Positions 55,264 to 63,880 of a stretch of DNA of 64,000 nt are shown in pieces. Source of the stretch: Dehalobacter sp. (GTDB lineage Bacteria; Bacillota; Desulfitobacteriia; Desulfitobacteriales; Syntrophobotulaceae); the NCBI GenBank assembly GCA_023667845.1, contig JAMPIU010000144.1, forward strand, positions 35,732 to 99,731, read 5' to 3'. A program made the position numbers and the translations under genes. A model generated the notes under the pieces. The model had not been told where the DNA came from. It saw only the letters and a list, made by a program, of their open reading frames with translations, and made no database searches. How positions within the stretch are numbered: position 1 is the stretch's first letter; every line of letters starts with the position of its first letter.

Positions 55264-55476
55264 ATGCGCTTAAAAATACGTGATGTTCGTGAAGATCATG
55301 ATCTAACCCAACAACAAATTGCAGAATACCTGATGTGTGATCAATCTTTATACTCCAAATATGAGCGAGGGGAGCGTGATGTTCCACTGAACATCATGAT
55401 TAAACTTGCACAGTTTTATAAAACCAGCGTTGACTATCTGGTCGGGCTTACAGAAAATAAACAACTTTATCGCTGA
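55264..55476 (+). CDS. Small XRE-family regulator, copy 2
   Basis: A roughly 70-residue HTH_3 protein nearly identical to the one at 39508 (differences such as QQVAEYL to QQIAEYL and SIDYLVG to SVDYLVG). Both conservation of the reading frame and conserved upstream repeat suggest that both copies are functional. It lies at the right flank of the accessory region. Confidence 0.8.
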   Translation: MRLKIRDVREDHDLTQQQIAEYLMCDQSLYSKYERGERDVPLNIMIKLAQFYKTSVDYLVGLTENKQLYR

Positions 55477-55505
55477 GTTGATAAAGTTAAACAGAGTGAT
55501 AATAT

Positions 55506-55620
55506 TTGAAGATTGATTACAAAGAATTAGGTGAACGGATTGCAAAAAAAGAAAACAATCATTCTATTCCCAGCTTTGGTTGATCATTTCATAACGTGGG
55601 TAGTTGATGAAAAACTATAG
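55506..55620 (+). pseudogene. Deleted remnant of an XRE regulator, copy 2
   Basis: It starts TTGAAGATTGATTACAAAGA like the remnant at 39750 and ends with ACGTGGGTAGTTGATG and AAAAACTATAG. The internal deletion differs in its endpoints from copy 1, so the two decayed separately. Confidence 0.6.
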
Positions 55621-55805
55621 TTTTAAAAAAGTGCGAACAGCACTTTTTTTAGTATATTAGAAAGTATGAATCCTTTCTGATATATAAGTAGCCTTTTCCA
55701 GCAAAGGGTTACTTTGTTATTATTAGAATTAATTTCCACAACTCTAATTATTTGGGAGGATAGCTGCGAAATTTAGCGAATATCAAATTAAAAAGTAACC
55801 GGATT

Positions 55806-56004
55806 GATTCTTTCCCAGACCGGAGAGGTCATGGCGGCCACGGAAGCCCTGATCGCCAAAAACCTGTTAGGCAAGCTGGTCTTAAACGCCTGGGGCATTG
55901 CGCGGATGGGAGCCAGACTGGAAAGAAGGCTGGATAAAATTCTTGTTGTTTGGGTTCGCCAGGAGGAGTGCTGGGATGGAAGAGGTTATTCGGGCTGGGG
56001 TTAA
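55806..56004 (+). pseudogene. Fragment of a DUF3320-type gene, copy 2
   Basis: One frame reads ILSQTGEVMAATEALIA, then KLVLNAWGIARMGARLERRLDKIL, which resembles the DUF3320 domain near the end of large DUF4011-type helicases. Its first part aligns in DNA with the fragment at 40027. A stop follows at 56004. The upstream part of the gene is absent in both places. Confidence 0.5.
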
Positions 56005-56101
56005 GATGGGATAAAGCGGGGATATGTGACGGTTGATGATGGGGGTAGGGTTGTGGAGACCCAAAATAGTTCCAGATGGAGAGAGGAATGCGATATCGAT
56101 C

Positions 56102-58270
56102 ATGCATATAGCTCATATTAGAGAAAATGATTCGGAAACCCAAAGTATAAAAGAGCATTTGGAAAATACCGCTCATAAAGCAAAGAAATTTGCTGATAGC
56201 TTTAATAATGGAGACTATGCCTATATATGCGGAATGTTACATGATATCGGAAAGTACTCAACAGAATTTCAAAATAAAGTAATCAATAATTCTAACGACA
56301 GGGTAGATCATTCTACCGCTGGGGCAATTGAAATCAATGAAACGATTGATTCAATGGGTAAATTGTTAGCCTATTGTATTGCCGGTCATCATGGCGGACT
56401 TCCTGATGGCGGGAATAAAAGTGATACCCCGCTGGAAGTGACCTTAAACGGGCGGTTAAAAAGAGCAAATCAACTTCATGATTACGCATATTTCAAAAAA
56501 GAGATCAATATTGATGATTTTTTGCCTGGAAAGCTTCCCATTATAAAACCCTTAAATAAAGGCGGATTCTCACTGTCCTTTTTCATCAGAATGATCTATT
56601 CATGCTTGGTAGATTCCGATTTTCTAGATACAGAAGAATTTATGAATATGGGTAAAGTTGATAGAAGTGTTCATTATGATTACCAATTATTTAATGAGAA
56701 ACTGAATCTTTATATCAGTAATTTTAAAAATATTGAACGGGAGATCAATAAAAAAAGAGCCGAAATTTTAAATGATTGCATCGAAAAAGCAAAGCGTGAA
56801 AAAGGTCTGTATACGCTCACTGTTCCAACTGGCGGGGGTAAAACAATTTCCTCCCTGGCGTTTGCCATTAACCATGTACTTGAGCATGGTATGGAGAGAA
56901 TTATTTATGTGATTCCGTATACAAGCATCATAGAACAAACCGGAAAAATTTTTAAAGATATATTTGGGCAGGAAAATGTCTTGGAACATCATTCCAATTT
57001 TGATTTTAAGGATGATGAAGATTTAATTTTGTATAAATTGAAATTATCATCGGAGAATTGGGATATCCCGATTGTGGTAACGACGAATGTTCAATTCTTT
57101 GAATCCCTGTTTGCAAATAAGTCTTCAAAATGCAGAAAACTTCATAATATCGCCAACAGCGTCATTATTTTTGATGAAGCCCAAATGATACCCACGCAAT
57201 TTCTTACGCCCTGTCTTATGGCTATTTCAGAATTAGTCAGGAGTTATCAATCAACCTGTGTATTATGCAGTGCTACCCAACCATCACTGAAGGACAGATT
57301 CCCCAAAGAAATAACAGTCAATGAAATATGTGAAAATACGGATTCGTTATACGAATTTTTCAGACGCACCAAAATTATCAATAGAGGGAAAATGGAAGCA
57401 GTACAAATTGCAGCGGGGTTAAACAGCTCCAATCAGGCTTTATGCATCGTTAACAGCAAAAAAAACGCCATAGAAATATATTCAAAACTAAGTGGGGAGG
57501 GGGTATTTCATTTATCAACAAGAATGTGTCCCAAACATCGGAGCGAAGTATTGGATGAAATAAAGCAAAGATTAAAAGATGGGCTGCCTTGTAAAGTTGT
57601 TTCTACCCAACTAATTGAGGCTGGAGTTGATGTGGATTTCCCTTTGGTTTATCGATCAATGGCTGGAATTGATTCCATTGTGCAAGCTGCGGGGAGATGT
57701 AACAGGGAGAATAAATTCGAAGTCGGTATCGTCAACGTTTTTGAGCCGGAAAGCATTTTTACTAAAAATATGCCAAGTTCAATAAAACGACCGATTGAAG
57801 TAAGTAAAACAATTATGACGCGATTTGAAGATATCCTTTCTCCTCAAGCCATCGAGACATATTTTAAAGAATTATATGACTTCGAAGGGGAGAAGGGACT
57901 GGATGTAAATAATATTTTTGAGGAAATGGAAAATGGAGCGGCAGGTTGTAATTTTAATTTCAACTTCAAACAAGTTGCTAGTCAATTTAAATTGATTGAT
58001 GATAATACGGTACCGATCATCATTGGATTTGATGAGAAGGCAGAAGGATTAATTAATAAGCTTCGTTATATAAACGAATATAAGGCCATCTTAAGAGCGA
58101 TACAACCCTATTCAGTCAATGTTTATGAAAATGAGTTTGAGAAAATGAACGGAGCCGGTATGGTAGAAGTTATCAATGAGGGAATCTATGTTTTGAGGGA
58201 TATCAATATGTACAATGAAAAAACGGGACTTGAATTTACCGTAGAATCCGGTGTAGCGATTTTTGTATAA
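56102..58270 (+). CDS. cas3: CRISPR-associated helicase-nuclease Cas3, subtype I-C
   Basis: About 722 residues join an HD nuclease domain (HLENTAHKA, CGMLHDIGKYS and DHSTAGA) to a superfamily 2 helicase with LTVPTGGGKTISSLAF, VIIFDEAQMIP and VLCSATQPS. It cuts and unwinds DNA marked by Cascade. The start is uncertain: ATG 56102 has no strong ribosome site and the frame stays open to 56033. It is separated from cas5c by a 124-base gap that holds a hairpin and a lone CRISPR-like repeat. Confidence 0.93.
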   Translation: MHIAHIRENDSETQSIKEHLENTAHKAKKFADSFNNGDYAYICGMLHDIGKYSTEFQNKVINNSNDRVDHSTAGAIEINETIDSMGKLLAYCIAGHHGGLPDGGNKSDTPLEVTLNGRLKRANQLHDYAYFKKEINIDDFLPGKLPIIKPLNKGGFSLSFFIRMIYSCLVDSDFLDTEEFMNMGKVDRSVHYDYQLFNEKLNLYISNFKNIEREINKKRAEILNDCIEKAKREKGLYTLTVPTGGGKTISSLAFAINHVLEHGMERIIYVIPYTSIIEQTGKIFKDIFGQENVLEHHSNFDFKDDEDLILYKLKLSSENWDIPIVVTTNVQFFESLFANKSSKCRKLHNIANSVIIFDEAQMIPTQFLTPCLMAISELVRSYQSTCVLCSATQPSLKDRFPKEITVNEICENTDSLYEFFRRTKIINRGKMEAVQIAAGLNSSNQALCIVNSKKNAIEIYSKLSGEGVFHLSTRMCPKHRSEVLDEIKQRLKDGLPCKVVSTQLIEAGVDVDFPLVYRSMAGIDSIVQAAGRCNRENKFEVGIVNVFEPESIFTKNMPSSIKRPIEVSKTIMTRFEDILSPQAIETYFKELYDFEGEKGLDVNNIFEEMENGAAGCNFNFNFKQVASQFKLIDDNTVPIIIGFDEKAEGLINKLRYINEYKAILRAIQPYSVNVYENEFEKMNGAGMVEVINEGIYVLRDINMYNEKTGLEFTVESGVAIFV

Positions 58271-58274
58271 AACA

Positions 58275-58308
58275 TCGAGCAGCCAAGGATGTACCATTGG
58301 CTGCTCGA
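58275..58308. other. Perfect hairpin downstream of cas3
   Basis: TCGAGCAGCCAA (58275-58286) pairs perfectly with TTGGCTGCTCGA (58297-58308). On the + strand no T-run follows, but on the minus strand it is followed by TGTTTTATAC, so it could end a minus-strand transcript that contains the lone CRISPR repeat. Confidence 0.65.
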
Positions 58309-58338
58309 CATAATCTCTTCGATTAACAACTAGAATAA

Positions 58339-58370
58339 ATTTCAATCCACGCACCTAGGTTGGGTGCGAC
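58339..58370 (-). other. Lone CRISPR-like repeat between cas3 and cas5c
   Basis: On the minus strand this 32-base site begins GTCGCACCCAAC and ends GTGCGTGGATTGAAAT, matching the array repeat at 63881 at 30 of 32 positions; the two changes are in the loop (AACCTAGG against AACATGGG). It is in the opposite orientation to the array and stands alone. Confidence 0.8.
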
Positions 58371-58394
58371 AATAAGAATAAAGGAGTGATGGAA

Positions 58395-59051
58395 ATGGGG
58401 TATGGAGTTAGCTTGGAGACGTGGGGGGATTATGCGCTTTTCACGCGCCCGGAGATGAAAGTGGAGAGGGTCAGCTATGACGTCATAACGCCGTCTGCAG
58501 CACGGGGCATTATAGAGTCTATTTACTGGAAACCCGCAATTATCTGGCGTATAGACAAGATACATGTCTACAATCCGATTGAATTTACTAATATTAGAAG
58601 AAATGAAGTTAGTTCTAAAATATCGGCAAGATCCGTTGATTCGGTTATGAACGGCGGCGCTAAACTCCTCTACATAAATACGAATGAAGATAGACAGCAG
58701 AGAGCGTCAATAATTCTTAAAAATGTACGTTATATCATAGAAGCACACTTTGAGCTAACAGACAAAGCCGGAGAAACGGATACAATCGAAAAACATTATA
58801 ATATTGCGCTTAGGAGGATGAGAAAAGGCCAATGTTATCATAATCCTTGCTTTGGCTGCAGAGAATTTCCGGCAAATTTTAGATTGATTGAGGATGACGT
58901 GCCCAAATCCGGCTTGATAGGAGAAACAGACCTTGGGTATATGCTCTATGATATGGATTTTACGGATTTGGAAGATATTAAATCAATGTTTTTTAGAGCA
59001 GTTATGCGTGACGGTATTATTGATTTATCAGCTTGTGAGGTGGTCAAATGA
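58395..59051 (+). CDS. cas5c: Cas5c (Cas5d), crRNA-processing Cascade subunit
   Basis: The 218-residue protein has the Cas5 N-terminal glycine-rich fold start (GYGVSLETWGDYALFTRPEMKVERVSYDVITPSAARGIIE, typical of I-C) and IEKHYNIALRRMRKGQCYHNPCFGCREFPANFRL in the second half. In type I-C this protein replaces Cas6 and cuts the repeat. ATG 58395 lies eight bases after AAGGAG; ATG 58389 and GTG 58386 are alternatives. It overlaps cas8c by four bases. Confidence 0.92.
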   Translation: MGYGVSLETWGDYALFTRPEMKVERVSYDVITPSAARGIIESIYWKPAIIWRIDKIHVYNPIEFTNIRRNEVSSKISARSVDSVMNGGAKLLYINTNEDRQQRASIILKNVRYIIEAHFELTDKAGETDTIEKHYNIALRRMRKGQCYHNPCFGCREFPANFRLIEDDVPKSGLIGETDLGYMLYDMDFTDLEDIKSMFFRAVMRDGIIDLSACEVVK

Positions 59052-60832
59052 TTTTACAGTCTTTAGTCAAGTATTATGAGATATTGGCAAATGATAAGGA
59101 TAACAACATACCCAAATTAGGCTACAGCAAAGCGAATGTATCCTATGCCGTTAATTTATCATTAGAAGGTGAATTATTAAATATCATTCCTCTCAAGATA
59201 GGTGCTCAGCGGGGTAAAAAAATTGTAGAAGTTCCGCAAAGTATGGAAGTACCGGATTTAGGAGGAAAAACTAGTGGTGTAAAGTCAAATTTCCTATGGG
59301 GAAATTCAAATTATTTCTTTGGTATAGATAATAAAGGAAAGATTAAAAGATCAAAAGAATGTTTCGAAGCTTTTAAACAATTGCATACAAGATTTCTACA
59401 AGATATTAATAACGCAACGGCTAAAGCAGTTGTTAAGTTCGTGAGTAATTGGAATATTGATAAAGCAATGGAGCATCCTGCATTAAAAGATTATTTAGAT
59501 GAAATATTAACTGGTGCAAACTTTGTGTTTAAGCTTAATGGTGGTGAATTTGTTCACCAGAACAAAGAAATTAGACAAGCTTGGGAAAGATACAAGAGTA
59601 ACGTAGATAATCTAAATGTTATGCAGTGCCTTGTAACAGGCAAAGAGAGTTCTATTGTAAAAGTACATCCAAAAATAAGCGGCGTTCGAGGTGCACTATC
59701 CGTAGGAGGTTCTCTGGTTTCTTTTAATGAACGCGCCTATGAGTCTTACGGCCGTGAAAAAGAGCAGGGTTTAAATGCACCGGTAAGTGAATATGCAACC
59801 TTTGCCTATACCACAGTTTTGAATTTCCTCTTAGCAGATAGTTCTCATAAACTAAATTTAGGCGATGCAACCATTATTTTTTGGGCAGAAAGTCCAAAGA
59901 AAATTTATCCGGATCTTATGTCCTTATATATAAATGGCGGGGAAGTAAGTAATGGAGAGAATTCAGTTCATGATGAACTAGCGGCAAGGGAAATTAAATC
60001 TATTTTTGAAAAAATAACACAAGGGAAACCCATTGGCGAATTGTCGGATGTTTTTGATGAAAAAACAAACTTCCATATCCTTGCAATATCTCCAAATGCA
60101 GCGAGATTAGCGGTCAGATTTTATATTTCTAACTCTTTTGGGGAATTCGTGAAAAAAATAGGAAAACATTACGAAGATTTAAGAATAGAGAAACAATATC
60201 CTACAGATCCGGATACCTTTTCGGTATGGAGATTGTTAAACGAAACGGTATCTCCGACGTCTAAGGATAAAGCAGCTACGCCGTTAATGGCGGGTGCTGC
60301 ACTCAAGGCGATTATTACCGATACGCCATATCCTGCAGGACTCTATAATGCCATCATGCTAAGAATTAAAGCGGAAAAAGATATCAGTTATTATAAAGTG
60401 TCAATAATCAAAGCGTATTTATCAAGAAACACGAAAAAATTCGAGGAGGTATTAACGATGGCCCTGAATGAGCAAAGTGAAAACAGCGCGTATATCTTAG
60501 GAAGATTATTTGCAGTTTTAGAAAAGGCACAGCAAGATGCCAATCCAGGAATCAATACAACGATTAAAGACCGGTATTTTACATCAGCTTGTGCTACACC
60601 GGCGTCAGTTTTTCCGGTGTTGTTAAGATTATCGCAACACCATATTTCCAAAGCAGACTACGGATATGCTAGTGATAAAAGAATAGCCGATATTTTAGAC
60701 AAACTGGCTATGGAGAAGAATCCATTTCCAGCAAATTTATCGTTAGAAGAACAAGGCGTGTTCATTTTAGGCTACTACCATCAAAAAAATGCACTCTATC
60801 AGAAAAATAATAAAAAAAGTGAGGAGAAATAA
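59048..60832 (+). CDS. cas8c: Cas8c (Csd1), large Cascade subunit
   Basis: The 594-residue protein is Csd1/Cas8c, which recognises the PAM (TTC in known I-C systems) and recruits Cas3. Typical stretches are LGYSKANVSYAVNLSLEGELLNI, KSNFLWGNSNYFFGID and MGAALKAIITDTPYPAGLYN-like text near residue 430. Start ATG overlaps the cas5c stop (ATGA) and the end overlaps cas7c by one base. Confidence 0.92.
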   Translation: MILQSLVKYYEILANDKDNNIPKLGYSKANVSYAVNLSLEGELLNIIPLKIGAQRGKKIVEVPQSMEVPDLGGKTSGVKSNFLWGNSNYFFGIDNKGKIKRSKECFEAFKQLHTRFLQDINNATAKAVVKFVSNWNIDKAMEHPALKDYLDEILTGANFVFKLNGGEFVHQNKEIRQAWERYKSNVDNLNVMQCLVTGKESSIVKVHPKISGVRGALSVGGSLVSFNERAYESYGREKEQGLNAPVSEYATFAYTTVLNFLLADSSHKLNLGDATIIFWAESPKKIYPDLMSLYINGGEVSNGENSVHDELAAREIKSIFEKITQGKPIGELSDVFDEKTNFHILAISPNAARLAVRFYISNSFGEFVKKIGKHYEDLRIEKQYPTDPDTFSVWRLLNETVSPTSKDKAATPLMAGAALKAIITDTPYPAGLYNAIMLRIKAEKDISYYKVSIIKAYLSRNTKKFEEVLTMALNEQSENSAYILGRLFAVLEKAQQDANPGINTTIKDRYFTSACATPASVFPVLLRLSQHHISKADYGYASDKRIADILDKLAMEKNPFPANLSLEEQGVFILGYYHQKNALYQKNNKKSEEK

Positions 60833-61716
60833 TGATGAGCGAGGCAATTAAGAACAGGTATGAATTTGTAATTTTATTTGAAGTTGAGAATGGAAACCCT
60901 AACGGGGACCCTGATGCCGGTAATATGCCCAGAATTGATGCGGAGACAGGCTATGGCATTGTTACGGATGTATGCTTAAAAAGAAAAATCAGAAATTATG
61001 TTGAAACAGTGAAAGGGAACAGCAAGGGTTACAAAATATATATCAAAGATGGTATTCCCTTAAACACCAGTGATAAGTCAGCCTATGAATATTTGGGCAT
61101 CAAAGAGGAAGAAGCACAAAAGAGCAAGGGTGAAAAGGATAGTCAGATTCGGGATTTTATGTGTGCGAACTTCTTTGATATCAGAACATTTGGAGCCGTT
61201 ATGACGACTTTTGTAAAAGCAAAGCTTAACTGTGGACAAGTCAGGGGACCTGTGCAAATTGGATTTGCCAGAAGTATTGACCCCATTGTTCAGCAAGAAA
61301 TTACCATAACCAGGGTTGCGATAACGACAGAAGAAGATTTTAAGAGAAAAGAAACGGAAATGGGGAGAAAACACATCGTACCCTACGCTCTCTATCGGGC
61401 GGAAGGCTACATTTCCGCCAACTTAGCGAAAAATGTAACCGGATTTTCTGAGGAGGATTTACAACTTTTATGGGAAGCTATCATTAATATGTTTGAACAT
61501 GATCACTCTGCAGCAAGAGGAAAAATGAATGTCAGAGAGTTAATTGTATTTAAACATGAAAGTGAATTTGGGAATACCCAAGCATATAAGCTATTCGATA
61601 CAGTAATGATTAAGCGTAAAGATGAAACAAAACCGGCGAGAATATATTCTGATTATGATATCAGTGTTGATGAGGAAAAAATTCCGAAAGAAGTACAGTG
61701 CATCAGAATGATATGA
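60832..61716 (+). CDS. cas7c: Cas7c (Csd2), Cascade backbone
   Basis: The 294-residue protein is the repeated backbone subunit that binds crRNA: FVILFEVENGNPNGDPDAGNMPR at the start and VRGPVQIGFARSIDPI, followed by FEHDHSAARGKMNVRELIVF. Two ATGs (60832 and 60835) follow GTGAGGAGAAATA. Length is normal for the family. Confidence 0.94.
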   Translation: MMSEAIKNRYEFVILFEVENGNPNGDPDAGNMPRIDAETGYGIVTDVCLKRKIRNYVETVKGNSKGYKIYIKDGIPLNTSDKSAYEYLGIKEEEAQKSKGEKDSQIRDFMCANFFDIRTFGAVMTTFVKAKLNCGQVRGPVQIGFARSIDPIVQQEITITRVAITTEEDFKRKETEMGRKHIVPYALYRAEGYISANLAKNVTGFSEEDLQLLWEAIINMFEHDHSAARGKMNVRELIVFKHESEFGNTQAYKLFDTVMIKRKDETKPARIYSDYDISVDEEKIPKEVQCIRMI

Positions 61717-62384
61717 GTAAGGAATATAAGGAAGAAGATTTCCTGTTGTTGTCCGGCATCCAGCACTTTTCCTTTTGCAAACGCCAGTGGGCCTTGATTC
61801 ACATCGAACAGCAATGGCAGGAAAACCTGCGGACCGTCGAGGGTGGAATCCTGCATGAAAAAACCCACGATAACACCATCAAAGAAAAACGCGGGGATTT
61901 AATTATTTCCCGGGGTATGGGAATTTTTTCGCGTATCCTGGGAACAACCGGAACGTGTGATGTGGTTGAACTGTACAGGGATCCCGGCGGCGTCAATATC
62001 TTCGGCCGGGAAGGAACATTTAAACCGGTCCCTGTAGAGTATAAGCGCGGAAAACCCAAAGAAAACGAAGCCGATGTGCTGCAACTATGCGCCCAGGCCA
62101 TGTGTCTGGAGGAAATGCTCTTATGCAAAATTCCGGAAGCGTTTTTGTTCTACGGTGAAACAAAGCGCCGGCTCAAAGTTATTCTTGATGAGGATTTACG
62201 CGGGCGGGTGAAAACGATGTTTCAAGAAATGCATGAATACTATGATCGGAGATATACCCCGAAAGTCAAGCCGAATAAAGGCTGCAAGTCCTGTTCCCTT
62301 ATGGAGATCTGTATGCCGAGGTTATGTAAAAATCCCTCCGTTCAGCATTACATCCGGAAAAACCTCCTGGAGGTGACAGAATGA
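61713..62384 (+). CDS. cas4: Cas4, spacer-acquisition exonuclease
   Basis: The 223-residue protein has a RecB-like PD-(D/E)xK core (PVEYKRGKPKENEADVLQLCAQAMCLEE) and four cysteines for a [4Fe-4S] cluster, one in FCKRQW and three in CKSCSLMEICMPRLC. It trims prespacers and checks the PAM with Cas1-Cas2. ATG 61713 overlaps the cas7c stop. Base use from here on is more GC-rich than in cas5-cas7, so the adaptation half of the operon might have a different history. Confidence 0.92.
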   Translation: MSKEYKEEDFLLLSGIQHFSFCKRQWALIHIEQQWQENLRTVEGGILHEKTHDNTIKEKRGDLIISRGMGIFSRILGTTGTCDVVELYRDPGGVNIFGREGTFKPVPVEYKRGKPKENEADVLQLCAQAMCLEEMLLCKIPEAFLFYGETKRRLKVILDEDLRGRVKTMFQEMHEYYDRRYTPKVKPNKGCKSCSLMEICMPRLCKNPSVQHYIRKNLLEVTE

Positions 62385-63412
62385 GAAAACTGCTCAATAC
62401 GATCTATGTCACTTCTCCCAACACGTATTTATCACTGGATGGAGAAAATATTGTCATTTTAAAAGAAGATCAAGAAGTATCCAGAATCCCGCTCCATAAT
62501 CTTGAAGGAATTGTGGCTTTCGGTTATACCGGCGCCAGTCCGGCTTTAATGGGCGCCTGCGCTAAACGCAATATTGCCTTAAGCTTTATGAAACCAAGCG
62601 GTAAATTCCTGGCCAGAGTGGTGGGGGAGGTTCGGGGCAATGTGACGCTCAGAAAGGCGCAGTACAGGCTTGCCGACAACAAGGAGCAAAGTATACAGAT
62701 TGCCAAAAACTTTATTCTGGGAAAGATTTATAATGCCCGTTGGGTGATTGAACGCGCTACCCGGGACTACGCGATTCGCCTGGATGTCGATCAGTTAAAA
62801 AAGGTTTCTAAAGTTCTTGCTAATTCTCTGCAATTCGTGGATCAATGTGAGGATTTAGAACAACTCCGGGGTTTTGAGGGGGAAGCCGCCTCTCAGTATT
62901 TCAGCGTATTGGACGAGTTAATTCTCCAACAAAAAGAATCTTTCTATTTCAATTGCCGGAATAAACGCCCGCCTCTGGACAATGTCAATGCCATGCTGTC
63001 GTTTGTCTATACGCTTTTAGCTCACGATGTCGCCGCAGCCCTGGAAACGGTCGGGCTTGACCCTTATGTCGGATTTTTACATCGGGACAGGCCGGGAAGA
63101 ATTTCACTTGCGCTGGATCTGATGGAGGAGATGCGTGCGGTTTATGCCGATCGGTTTGTTATTTCTTTAATCAACAAAAGAGAAGTCAAGGCGGAAGGTT
63201 TTACGCAAAAGGAAAATGGTGCGGTGATCATGGATGATGACACAAGAAAAATCATCTTGAAAGCTTGGCAGAGTAGGAAGCAGGAGATCATTACACATCC
63301 ATTTTTACAAGAAAAATTAGAATGGGGACTTGTGCCCTATGCGCAGGCCATGCTGCTGGCCAGATTTATTCGCGGCGATTTGGACGGATATCCGCCGTTT
63401 ATGTGGAAGTAG
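62381..63412 (+). CDS. cas1: Cas1, spacer-integration integrase
   Basis: The 343-residue protein is the Cas1 of subtype I-C: MRKLLNTIYVTSPNTYLSLDGENIVIL, then FGYTGASPALMGACAKRN and GLDPYVGFLHRDRPGRISLALDLMEEMR, where Glu and His of the metal site are seen. It overlaps cas4 by four bases. Confidence 0.95.
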   Translation: MRKLLNTIYVTSPNTYLSLDGENIVILKEDQEVSRIPLHNLEGIVAFGYTGASPALMGACAKRNIALSFMKPSGKFLARVVGEVRGNVTLRKAQYRLADNKEQSIQIAKNFILGKIYNARWVIERATRDYAIRLDVDQLKKVSKVLANSLQFVDQCEDLEQLRGFEGEAASQYFSVLDELILQQKESFYFNCRNKRPPLDNVNAMLSFVYTLLAHDVAAALETVGLDPYVGFLHRDRPGRISLALDLMEEMRAVYADRFVISLINKREVKAEGFTQKENGAVIMDDDTRKIILKAWQSRKQEIITHPFLQEKLEWGLVPYAQAMLLARFIRGDLDGYPPFMWK

Positions 63413-63420
63413 GTGAAAAA

Positions 63421-63711
63421 ATGTTGGTGCTGATAACCTATGATGTCAATACGGAAACAGCACTTGGGAGAAAACGTTTGCGCCAAGTTGCCAAGCAATG
63501 TGTAAATTACGGGCAACGTGTTCAGAACTCAGTGTTTGAGTGTGTACTGGATGCTGCTAAATGCCGAGAAGTGCAGCATAAACTGGAGCAAATCATCGAT
63601 AAAGAAAAAGATAGCTTGCGGTTTTATTATTTAGGAAATAATTATAAAAGCAAAATTATTCACATCGGTACCAAGGAATCGTTTGACGTTGAAGACACAA
63701 TTATCATTTAG
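63421..63711 (+). CDS. cas2: Cas2
   Basis: The 96-residue protein is Cas2 of subtype I-C: LVLITYDVNTETALGRKRLRQVAKQC and VQNSVFECVLDAAKCREVQ. It bridges two Cas1 dimers in the integration complex. ATG 63421 after TAGGTGAAAAA was chosen over the upstream in-frame ATG (63322) inside cas1. Confidence 0.94.
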   Translation: MLVLITYDVNTETALGRKRLRQVAKQCVNYGQRVQNSVFECVLDAAKCREVQHKLEQIIDKEKDSLRFYYLGNNYKSKIIHIGTKESFDVEDTIII

Positions 63712-63880
63712 TGCGAATGTTTAGCGAACATGAAATTGCTGGAACTTTCGCACCGTAATATGGGGCAAAACTCACGTTTAAAATTAAAGAATCGATAAGG
63801 AGTAATCTGATTTTTTAATTTTAAAGGTATATAACAAACAAAATTGTTGTCAATTAATCGTTTTTGGGGTTGTTTTTGCT
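63712..63880 (+). promoter_or_regulatory. CRISPR leader
   Basis: The AT-rich 169 bases between cas2 and the first repeat should hold the array promoter and Cas1-Cas2 anchoring sites. An inverted repeat (GTGCGAA near 63711 and TTTCGCAC near 63747) lies at its start. Confidence 0.65.

Noticed and set aside
58339..58370. A second CRISPR array
   Set aside because: Only a single repeat is present, with no second copy within several hundred bases, so it is listed as a lone repeat.
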